From positions 62,001 through 126,000 of the forward strand of contig NZ_SIJH01000001.1 of assembly GCF_004762095.1 (NCBI RefSeq): 64,000 nucleotides of DNA, given 5' to 3'. How positions within the stretch are numbered: position 1 is the stretch's first letter; the number at the start of each line of letters is the position of its first letter. The notes under the pieces were generated by a model that saw nothing but the letters and a program-made list of their open reading frames with translations, was not told the DNA's origin and made no database searches. The stretch is from Tabrizicola caldifontis. Lineage in GTDB: Bacteria; Pseudomonadota; Alphaproteobacteria; Rhodobacterales; Rhodobacteraceae. The position numbers and the translations under genes are program-made. Below, piece after piece: positions 57,985-64,000 of the stretch.

Positions 57985-58962
57985 GTGGTGCAGAATTCCG
58001 GGTCGGAGGTCTGTGTCATCATTGCCGCATTCAATGCCGCAAGCACGATCGGCTCTGCGGTTGCTTCAGCCCTGGCAGAGCCGGAAGTATCTGAGGTCGT
58101 GGTCGTGGACGATGCGTCCACAGATGACAGCGATCAGGCCGCCATGGCTGCAGATGACGGGTCACGACGGCTGAAGGTCGTCCGACAGTCACGGAACGCC
58201 GGGCCTTCGGCCGCCCGCAACCTTGGAATCGCCATCAGCCGGGCCCCACGGATCGCGATACTGGATTCAGATGACCTGATCCTGCCAGGTCGCTTTGCCG
58301 CCCTTGCCGCTGCGCCCGTGGCAGAGCTTGTTGCCGACAACATCCTGTTCGTCGACCCAGATCGCGCCCCGTGGCCCCCAATTGTCCCGGTCACCATGCC
58401 GGCAGACTTTACCGATCTTTCGCTGGCGACATTCGTGCAGGGTAACATCGCCCACCGGAAACGTCCTCGCGGCGAGCTGGGATTTCTGAAGCCCGTCCTG
58501 TCGCGGGCGTTCCTCGACGGACAAGGGCTGCGCTACGATGAGTCCATCCGACTGGGTGAAGACTACGATCTCTATGTCCGCATGATGATGCGCGGAGCAC
58601 GGTTCCTTGCGACCCGACGCATCGGCTATGCGGCACAGGTGCGGGCGGCATCGCTGAGCGGGCAGCACCGGACAAGAGATCTTCTGGAACTCTACCGTGC
58701 ATCCCGGCGACATCTGGATGCGATCGACCCTTCCGACCCGGCGTTTGCGATGATCCGGCGACATGCCCGACAAGTGCGCGGAAAATTCCTGTATCGCGAC
58801 TTTCTGGACCGGAAGTCGGAGAACGGCTTGCTGGCCGCTGCAGCCTTTGCCCTTTGGCCGCCGGGGCGGGTATGGACAATCGGATCCCGGGTGGCACAGG
58901 ACAAGCTTCACCTTGTCAGGCCACTTCCCGCGCAGCCGCAATACACCTTGTTCCAGGGGTGA
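57985..58962 (+). CDS. Family 2 glycosyltransferase
   Basis: A 325-residue GT-A fold enzyme. SEVCVIIAAFNAASTIGSAV at the N-terminus, VVVVDDASTDDS and the DXD-like AILDSDDLILPGR, then RLGEDYDLYVRMMMRGARFL are GT2 hallmarks. Donor and acceptor are unknown. Possibly exopolysaccharide decoration, which would suit the capsule-export genes at the right end. The start is a GTG at 57985. Confidence 0.9.
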   Translation: MVQNSGSEVCVIIAAFNAASTIGSAVASALAEPEVSEVVVVDDASTDDSDQAAMAADDGSRRLKVVRQSRNAGPSAARNLGIAISRAPRIAILDSDDLILPGRFAALAAAPVAELVADNILFVDPDRAPWPPIVPVTMPADFTDLSLATFVQGNIAHRKRPRGELGFLKPVLSRAFLDGQGLRYDESIRLGEDYDLYVRMMMRGARFLATRRIGYAAQVRAASLSGQHRTRDLLELYRASRRHLDAIDPSDPAFAMIRRHARQVRGKFLYRDFLDRKSENGLLAAAAFALWPPGRVWTIGSRVAQDKLHLVRPLPAQPQYTLFQG

Positions 58963-59131
58963 TGCGCGCGCCTGGCGGCCAGAATTCGGTCATTGTCCCA
59001 CCCTGCCTGCACCACAGCGCCGTCGCGACAGTGACGCCTTCGATGCAGCGCGAACGCATGGCGGCGTCTGCCGCCTGTGACGAAGGGCTCGGCCATCGGC
59101 AGAAACCGCCCGCACCTCTGCTGCGAAGCAA
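58963..59131. other. Gap without supported gene
   Basis: About 170 bp between the glycosyltransferase and the rpsI terminator. Short frames on both strands show no family resemblance. I see no promoter or hairpin besides the terminator that follows. Confidence 0.5.
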
Positions 59132-59160
59132 CAAGAAACGGCCGCGGAAATCCGCGGCCG
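59132..59160 (-). terminator. Terminator after rpsI
   Basis: 10-bp stem CGGCCGCGGA/TCCGCGGCCG with 2-base loop, followed on the minus strand by TTTCTTGTT. Confidence 0.85.
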
Positions 59161-59193
59161 CTGGCATCGTGTATCCGGCCTGAACGAACCGGA

Positions 59194-59676
59194 TCAGCGC
59201 TTCGAGAACTGGAACGACCGGCGGGCCTTCGGCTTGCCGTACTTCTTCCGTTCGACCACGCGGCTGTCGCGGGTCAGGAAGCCAGCCGCCTTCAGCGCCG
59301 GGCGCAGCGAGGGTTCGTAAAGCTGCAGCGCCTTCGAGATGCCGTGCTTCACGGCGCCGGCCTGGCCCGACAGCCCGCCGCCAGCCACGGTGGCATACAC
59401 GTCGAACTGGCCTTCGACATTGGCCACCTGGAACGGCTGCTTCAGGATCATCTGCAGCACCGGGCGGGCAAAATAGGTCGCCATGTCCTTGCCGTTGACC
59501 ACAACCTTGCCCGAACCCGGCTTGACCCAGACGCGGGCAACCGCATCCTTGCGCTTGCCGGTGGCATAGGACCGGCCGAGCTTGTCGCGGACAGGCTGGC
59601 GCGGCGCGGCCTCGACGGCGGCGGGTGCCGAACCCACGGCCGATTTCAGGTCGTCGAGAGATTTGATGTCGGCCAT
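59194..59676 (-). CDS. rpsI: 30S ribosomal protein S9
   Basis: 160 residues from the ATG at 59676. The C-terminal part with [21 protein letters not shown], then [23 protein letters not shown], is fully conserved and reaches the P-site tRNA. An N-terminal extension rich in Ala is usual in alphaproteobacteria. The start follows the rplM stop after 2 bases. Confidence 0.98.
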   Translation of the reverse strand: MADIKSLDDLKSAVGSAPAAVEAAPRQPVRDKLGRSYATGKRKDAVARVWVKPGSGKVVVNGKDMATYFARPVLQMILKQPFQVANVEGQFDVYATVAGGGLSGQAGAVKHGISKALQLYEPSLRPALKAAGFLTRDSRVVERKKYGKPKARRSFQFSKR

Positions 59677-59678
59677 GA

Positions 59679-60143
59679 TCACGCGCTCCGGGTGTTCTTC
59701 GGGTTCATGGACTTGACGTCCAGAACTGTCGGCTGCTGCGCCTCGTGCGGGTGCGACGGGCCGGCATAGACGCGCAGATTTGTCATCTGCTGACGGCCAA
59801 GGCGATTGCGGGTGATCATGCGCTCGACCGCCTTGATCACCACGCGCTCGGGGTGGGCGCCTTCCAGCACCTGGCGCGCGGTCCGCTGCTTGATGCCGCC
59901 CGGATGGCCGGTGTGCCAGTAATAGACCTTGTCGTTGCGCTTGTTGCCGGTCATCTGCACCTTGTCGGCGTTGATGACGATCACGTTGTCACCCATGTCC
60001 ATGTGGGGGGTGAAGGTCGGCTTGTTCTTGCCGCGCAGGATGTTGGCGACGATCGTGGCGAGGCGGCCCAGAACGACGCCCTCGGCGTCGATCAGGATCC
60101 ACTTCTTCTCGATGTCCGCCGGAGTAGCGGTGAAGGTTTTCAT
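59679..60143 (-). CDS. rplM: 50S ribosomal protein L13
   Basis: 154 residues from the ATG at 60143 ([20 protein letters not shown] upstream). Blocks [34 protein letters not shown] and [19 protein letters not shown] are typical. Forms the usual rplM-rpsI operon. A longer frame to 60224 is not supported. Confidence 0.98.
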   Translation of the reverse strand: MKTFTATPADIEKKWILIDAEGVVLGRLATIVANILRGKNKPTFTPHMDMGDNVIVINADKVQMTGNKRNDKVYYWHTGHPGGIKQRTARQVLEGAHPERVVIKAVERMITRNRLGRQQMTNLRVYAGPSHPHEAQQPTVLDVKSMNPKNTRSA

Positions 60144-60247
60144 CGTGGTTCCCAACGAATAGGGGGCACGACTGCCCCGGAATCTCGGATGCCGGCTTAT
60201 CGCCGAAGCTCTACTCTGCGTCAAGCGCCTGGTGGAAGATTTAATTC

Positions 60248-60287
60248 AGTATAATCAATGCCTTGAATTTAGGGTAATATAATACCC
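60248..60287 (-). promoter_or_regulatory. AT-rich leader of rplM with TATACT and inverted repeat
   Basis: On the minus strand TATACT (60253-60248) is a good -10 but no matching -35 was seen. An inverted repeat GGGTA-N6-TACCC lies at 60272-60287. The stretch 60240-60297 is far more AT-rich than its surroundings. Confidence 0.4.
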
Positions 60288-60300
60288 CAAAATAGCCTTC

Positions 60301-60382
60301 CTCTCCGCCCAAATATCCTCCGGGGGCGTGGGGGTAGAAAACCACCACATCCCGAGCCGGTTGGCCGGAACGGCCAGAGGCG
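60301..60382. repeat. Interspersed hairpin repeat, copy 3 (complete form)
   Basis: A box at 60301-60319 (CTCTCCGCCCAAATATCC), stem GTGGGGGT (60328-60335)/ACCACCAC (60341-60348) with one mismatch and 5-base loop, then the 30-base C box at 60353-60382. All three modules occur in order. Confidence 0.85.
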
Positions 60383-60418
60383 AGACGCAAGGCCTGCGGC
60401 GGCAGCCGCTCCTTTCGA

Positions 60419-61204
60419 TTACCGCAGTTTCGGCGGGCGCGACGGGTCAAGTCCGGGCGCGGGCGGCGCTTCGGCACGTTCCGGTGCGGGAAGGTCGAAG
60501 CGCAGGCCCACCCGTGCCATCGCCAGGGCGACGGGGTCTGATGCCGGCAGGAAGGTCACATCCAGTTCGCCCGCCTCGATTCCGGAAAAGACCAGCGCTT
60601 CGCGGATCGCGCGCGCCAATGCCTCCTCTGCTCCGGGCACCGCATCGAGCAGCGCCAGAAGATGCCCCCACCGACCGTCACGGTAGCGCACCCCGGCCAG
60701 CACTGCGGCCACCGCAAGACCGCCAGCTCGGGCAAGCTTGGCGTCCAGGCCCGCCAGCACAGATTCGGGCACCGATGGGGGCAGGAATTCCTCCGGCACC
60801 GCCTCGGCTTCTTCCGGTCCGCCATCCAGTGCCTCAGCCAGCCAATCCATTGCCTCGGGCGGCAGCAGCATCGAGGACGGCGCAACACCCAGGTTCACCC
60901 CCAGCCCGATCCCCTGCCCTTTCAGCAGGCCTGCGACCACCCGCCCCGGCAGCGCGGCATAGGGCGCGATGCCGCCGGTAAAGGCGGCAAGCCGTTCCTC
61001 GCGATCGAAAGCCAGCACTACCGGTCCCGCCTCCAGCTCGAAGACCTTGGGTTCAAGGCTTTCGCCGACTGCCTCGCGCTCCAGCAGGATCACCAGTTCG
61101 CCATCAGCCAGCCGCTCGAAAAAGCGCAGACGCAGCGCCTCGTTTTCCGGATCGGCCGAGACGGCGGCATGGGCCGCATCGAGCAGGGTCACGATCTCAC
61201 TCAT
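60419..61204 (-). CDS. SseB-family protein
   Basis: A 261-residue cytosolic protein. The N-terminal part (RLRFFERLADGELVILLERE, then LAFDREERLAAFTGG) matches the SseB domain. The middle and C-terminal parts (KGQGIGLGVNLGVAPSSMLLP) follow the same family. Function unclear: relatives include enhanced-serine-sensitivity protein. It overlaps the upstream UDG-like gene by 8 bp. Confidence 0.82.
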   Translation of the reverse strand: MSEIVTLLDAAHAAVSADPENEALRLRFFERLADGELVILLEREAVGESLEPKVFELEAGPVVLAFDREERLAAFTGGIAPYAALPGRVVAGLLKGQGIGLGVNLGVAPSSMLLPPEAMDWLAEALDGGPEEAEAVPEEFLPPSVPESVLAGLDAKLARAGGLAVAAVLAGVRYRDGRWGHLLALLDAVPGAEEALARAIREALVFSGIEAGELDVTFLPASDPVALAMARVGLRFDLPAPERAEAPPAPGLDPSRPPKLR

Positions 61205-61781
61205 CCATCAGCCTCCGCACCTGGGCACGCAATTCGGGAACCAGGTCAGCCTCGAACCAGGGATTGCGCCTGAGCCACCCGGTATTCCGCCACGAGGGAT
61301 GCGGCAAGGGGAAGACGCCCCTTTCCGCCCAGGCGCGCCACTGTGCCACGGCCGCCGTCACCTTCTGCAGTCCAAGGTGCCAACGGATTGCCGCACCGCC
61401 AACCAGCAGCGTCAGCGACACCGTTCCAAGCGCCGCGATGGTCCGTGCACGCCAGGTCGCCGCACAGATCGGCGGAGGCGGAAGGTCGGCCCCTTTCGCG
61501 TCATAGCCGGGAAAGCAGAAGGCCATGGGCACGATCGCCACGCGCGACAAGTCATAGAATTCGTCTTCCGCCAGCCCCGTCCAATCGCGCAGCCGGTCAC
61601 CCGAGCGGTCGGTGAACGGGCGTCCGCTGGCGTGTACGCGCGAACCCGGCGCCTGACCGGCGATCAACAGGCGCGCACCGGTGCGAAACCACACCACTGG
61701 CCGCGGCTGGTGCGCCGTTGCCGTGGCTGCGAACCGGCCCGAACACAGCCTGCAATCACGGATGTCCTCGACAAGCCCCAT
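61197..61781 (-). CDS. Uracil-DNA glycosylase superfamily protein
   Basis: A 194-residue protein starting MGLVEDIRDCRLC. Motif A is AGQAPGSRVHASGRPFTDRSG and motif B lies in LPHPSWRNTGWLRRNPWFE. Cys residues in CRLC and later (FCFPG, PPICAATW) might carry a 4Fe-4S cluster, as in family 4/5 enzymes, but the pattern is not complete to my eye. The ATG at 61781 with AGGTG upstream is favoured over 61865. Its end overlaps the SseB-like gene. Confidence 0.82.
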   Translation of the reverse strand: MGLVEDIRDCRLCSGRFAATATAHQPRPVVWFRTGARLLIAGQAPGSRVHASGRPFTDRSGDRLRDWTGLAEDEFYDLSRVAIVPMAFCFPGYDAKGADLPPPPICAATWRARTIAALGTVSLTLLVGGAAIRWHLGLQKVTAAVAQWRAWAERGVFPLPHPSWRNTGWLRRNPWFEADLVPELRAQVRRLMDE

Positions 61782-61879
61782 CCCGGACACCTGCCCCCTC
61801 TCGCGGCAGGACGCAAGCCCAGACAGCCATTGCAGCGCCCGGTGATCCGCGCTCAGATAGCGCAAAACCGGCCAGAGCC

Positions 61880-63106
61880 ATGTATCGCGTATCGCCTTTT
61901 GTCACCCGCTTCGCCCGTGCCCTTCTGGGGGGTGCCATATTGGCCACGGTGTGGGTCAACCTGTCGCCGGCCAGTTATTACGATGCGATCGAATTCCGGC
62001 TTGCCGACATTGCGCTGCCGGCCTGGCTCCGGCCGCTGCCCCTTGCCCTGACCCCGATGTCCGTTGTCTCTGACGGGCTGATGGCGATGTTCTTTTTCTT
62101 CATTGGAAAGGAGCTGTGGGAGGCGCTGGCCCTTCCGCGCGGGGCGTTGCACGGCAGACAGGCAATCCTGCCGCTCGGCCTGTCTCTCGGCGGGATGTTC
62201 GGCGCTGGCGGCGTCTGGATGCTGGCCGCCACCCTGTTCGAGACGGCCGAAAAGGCGAGCCTCGGCAGCGGCTGGCAGGTGCCGCTGGGGTCGGATGTGG
62301 TCATCTGCTTTCTGGTCGGACGCAGCCTGTTCGGGCCAGGCCATCCGGCCCTGCATCTTCTTCTGGTGCTGACGATCGCCACCGACATTCTTGCGCTGCT
62401 TGTCCTGGGGCTGACCCGGCCCCTTGCGGCACTGCAACCGATCTGGCTGGGCCTGCCGCTCGGCGCTGCGCTGTGCATCTGGGCGACACTGGGCCGGACG
62501 CCGCTGGCCGCATCTTTCGAACGGGCACTGCGGGCCCGGCAGGTTCTGTGGCCCTATGTGCTGGCGGGGCTGGTTTCGTGGCTGGGGGTCGCAGCCTCTG
62601 GCCTGCCGCCTGCGCTGGGGCTTCTGCCGATTGTCCCTGCCATTGCCCATGCCAACCACAGCTTCGGGCTGCTTGCGGAAGTCGAAGAGCTGCTGCACGA
62701 CCCGCTGAACCGGCTGGCCCATGCCCTTGTCCGGCCGCTGACCGTGGTGCTGTTCCTGTTCGGCCTGACACGCGGCGGGGTCGATCTTGCGGCCTTCACG
62801 CCGACGACATTGGTAACCCTAGCGGGGCTCTGGCTCGGTCGTCCGTTGGGAATGCTGATCGTTGGCCTTGGTCTTGCTGCCGCCCTTGGGCTGCGGCTGC
62901 CCGCTGGCGTCAGCCTGCGCGACATCATGGCCATTGCAGTGATCATGACGATGGGTTTCACCGTGCCGCTGGTGGCAATTGAAACCGCCCTGCCGGGCGG
63001 CGTGATGCAGGAGGCAGCCCGCCTTGGCCTGGCCATCAGCCTGCTGGCGGGGCCGGTGGCCCTTGTGCTTGCAGGGGCGCAGCGCAAGGCAGGAAAATCT
63101 CCGTGA
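61880..63106 (+). CDS. NhaA-type Na+/H+ antiporter, divergent
   Basis: A 408-residue inner-membrane protein with about 11-12 segments. Landmarks of NhaA: LMAMFFFFIGKELWEALALP, PLGSDVVICFLVG and the discontinuous helix region near LTIATDILALLVLG. In E. coli NhaA two adjacent Asp bind the ion, whereas here they read Thr168-Asp169. This suggests altered stoichiometry or a different ion. The ATG at 61880 is chosen, divergent from the UDG-like gene. A C-terminal basic tail RKAGKSP is seen. Confidence 0.85.
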   Translation: MYRVSPFVTRFARALLGGAILATVWVNLSPASYYDAIEFRLADIALPAWLRPLPLALTPMSVVSDGLMAMFFFFIGKELWEALALPRGALHGRQAILPLGLSLGGMFGAGGVWMLAATLFETAEKASLGSGWQVPLGSDVVICFLVGRSLFGPGHPALHLLLVLTIATDILALLVLGLTRPLAALQPIWLGLPLGAALCIWATLGRTPLAASFERALRARQVLWPYVLAGLVSWLGVAASGLPPALGLLPIVPAIAHANHSFGLLAEVEELLHDPLNRLAHALVRPLTVVLFLFGLTRGGVDLAAFTPTTLVTLAGLWLGRPLGMLIVGLGLAAALGLRLPAGVSLRDIMAIAVIMTMGFTVPLVAIETALPGGVMQEAARLGLAISLLAGPVALVLAGAQRKAGKSP

Positions 63107-63239
63107 TGGCAGGACGACACGCGGCGATGCCAGGCCCAGGCCCTTTTACCGCCACAAACGGAATGTTAACGCTAGGCTCGTAGACCGGCCGGGGGACCGC
63201 ACCGGCACCGGGGCAGAAGAACGGAACTCAGAGGCAGGA

Positions 63240-63893
63240 ATGATCGAGTTTCAGGATGTCTCGAAATCGTTCTGGACGGGCAAGCAGCGCAAGGTCATCC
63301 TCGACCGCGCCTCGTTCCGGGTGAACCTTGGCAGATCCCTCGGCATTCTTGCCGAGAACGGGGCCGGCAAGACCACGATCATCAACATGATGGCGGGCCT
63401 CGAAAAACCTGACGAAGGGATCATCCGCAAGACGTCGCGCGTGTCCTTTCCGCTGGGCTTCATGGGCGGGGTGAACGCCAGGCATTCGGCAAGGGAAAAC
63501 AGTCGCCACATCGCACGCATTTACGGGCTGGACCCCGACTATGTGGAAAGCTTCTGCCGCTGGGTCTGCGGCCTTGGCGAATATTTCGACATGCCGCTTG
63601 CGACCTATTCCTCTGGGATGCGGTCACGCTTTTCCTTTGCGCTTCTCCTTTCGATCGAATTCGACATCTATCTCATCGACGAAGGCATGCCCGCAACTTC
63701 GGATGCCGAATTCAACCGAAAGGCGGGAAACATCCTGAAGGAACGCTTGCAGAAGGCCACGGTCGTCATCGTGTCGCATTCACCGCAGACGCTTCAGAAG
63801 TTCTGCCGATCTGCCGCCGTCCTGAAGAATGGCAGACTCTACCAGTTCGAGACCCTCGAGGAAGCGAAACGGCTCTATGACTACGAGGCCTAA
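63240..63893 (+). CDS. Capsule polysaccharide export ATPase, KpsT-like
   Basis: A 217-residue ABC ATPase of the polysaccharide-export (Wzt/KpsT) group. Walker A is AENGAGKTT, the signature-like YSSGMRSR, Walker B in FDIYLIDEGM, and the His switch in VIVSHSP. It is the first complete gene of a capsule-export unit. The next gene overlaps its end. GAGGCAGGA lies just before the ATG at 63240. A membrane partner (KpsM) is not in the window. Confidence 0.92.
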   Translation: MIEFQDVSKSFWTGKQRKVILDRASFRVNLGRSLGILAENGAGKTTIINMMAGLEKPDEGIIRKTSRVSFPLGFMGGVNARHSARENSRHIARIYGLDPDYVESFCRWVCGLGEYFDMPLATYSSGMRSRFSFALLLSIEFDIYLIDEGMPATSDAEFNRKAGNILKERLQKATVVIVSHSPQTLQKFCRSAAVLKNGRLYQFETLEEAKRLYDYEA

Positions 63894-64000
63894 GGCAGCA
63901 CGGTTCTACCTGCGTCGCATGGAACGGCCGGCCCCGGCGCCGGCGTCGGACCTGCCGTTCGACAACCACGAGGACGGGTTCGGAACCCAGGACTTCCGGC
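63877..64000 (+). CDS. Capsule export protein, KpsE-like (5' end only)
   Basis: ATG at 63877 inside the last 17 bp of the kpsT-like gene. The 41 visible codons begin MTTRPKAARFYLRRMERPAP, then SDLPFDNHEDGFGTQDFR. The N-terminus resembles polysaccharide export inner-membrane (Wzz/KpsE-type) proteins of Rhodobacteraceae. Cut by the window edge. Tentative. Confidence 0.55.
   Translation, partial: MTTRPKAARFYLRRMERPAPAPASDLPFDNHEDGFGTQDFR

Overview
The window is 64 kb of GC-rich chromosome that reads as core genome of an alphaproteobacterium of the Rhodobacteraceae (Rhodobacter/Tabrizicola/Gemmobacter-like). The placement rests on gene content and order: an iscR-iscS-sufB operon, dusB(nifR3)-ntrB-ntrC-ntrY-ntrX-trkA-trkH-hfq-hflX in one run, an ispD-ispF fusion, alaS next to recA with a direct-repeat GTTC-N7-GTTC SOS box, DUF6456/DUF6477 neighbours, and an Irr-type iron box. 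No rRNA, tRNA, CRISPR array, integrase, prophage or insertion sequence was seen.

Layout. 1-3000: Fe-S assembly operon (iscR, iscS, start of sufB) on the minus strand behind an Irr-box promoter. 3.0-8.6 kb, plus strand: a three-gene operon (alpha/beta hydrolase, small conserved protein, HD hydrolase), icd, a YitT-like membrane protein, typA. 8.6-13.8 kb, minus: recA, alaS, a DUF1330 protein, a class II glutamine amidotransferase. 13.9-18.7 kb: sulfotransferase-like protein, Ysc84-type lipoprotein, a hydroxyisobutyrate-dehydrogenase-like reductase, a penicillin-acylase-type Ntn hydrolase. 18.7-30.6 kb, minus: the nitrogen-regulation, potassium-uptake and hfq/hflX run. 30.8-32.9 kb, plus: ispDF, pgpA, pncC-type gene. 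33-35.5 kb, minus: secreted esterase, AI-2E family transporter, COQ10/RatA-like protein. 35.65-36.48 kb: a decayed Sel1-repeat gene. 36.5-38.2 kb: hpt, a 58-residue membrane protein, a dihaem cytochrome c. 38.5-45.2 kb: lipA, LysE-type exporter, the DUF6456/DUF6477 pair, an MttB-family methyltransferase, guaA. 45.3-52.5 kb: a frameshifted outer-membrane beta-barrel gene, an EamA transporter, an OmpP1/FadL-like porin, a P-loop protein with metA, an alpha/beta hydrolase, ppk2, a TetR regulator. 52.8-55.5 kb: polyamine-type ABC transporter genes without a binding protein. 55.7-59 kb: small protein, MocR regulator divergent from a DUF1127 protein, glycosyltransferase. 59.2-61.8 kb: rpsI/rplM, SseB-like protein, uracil-DNA-glycosylase-like protein. 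61.9-64 kb: a divergent NhaA-type antiporter and the start of a capsule-export locus (kpsT-like ATPase, kpsE-like protein cut by the edge).

How it works together. Iron supply (Irr box, IscR) controls Fe-S assembly, which in turn feeds Fe-S enzymes such as LipA. NtrB/C and NtrY/X sense nitrogen or redox state, and both response regulators here lack the sigma-54 contact loop. Potassium uptake, RNA chaperone and ribosome-rescue GTPase genes lie immediately downstream.

I found no clear new multi-gene system. The strongest out-of-the-ordinary signals are an interspersed hairpin repeat present three times in intergenic gaps, the two GAFTGA-less NtrC-family regulators, the MocR/DUF1127 pair with a shared TTGTATC motif, the DUF6456/DUF6477 divergent pair with a CtrA-like half-palindrome, two broken genes, and an NhaA-like transporter lacking one of the paired aspartates.
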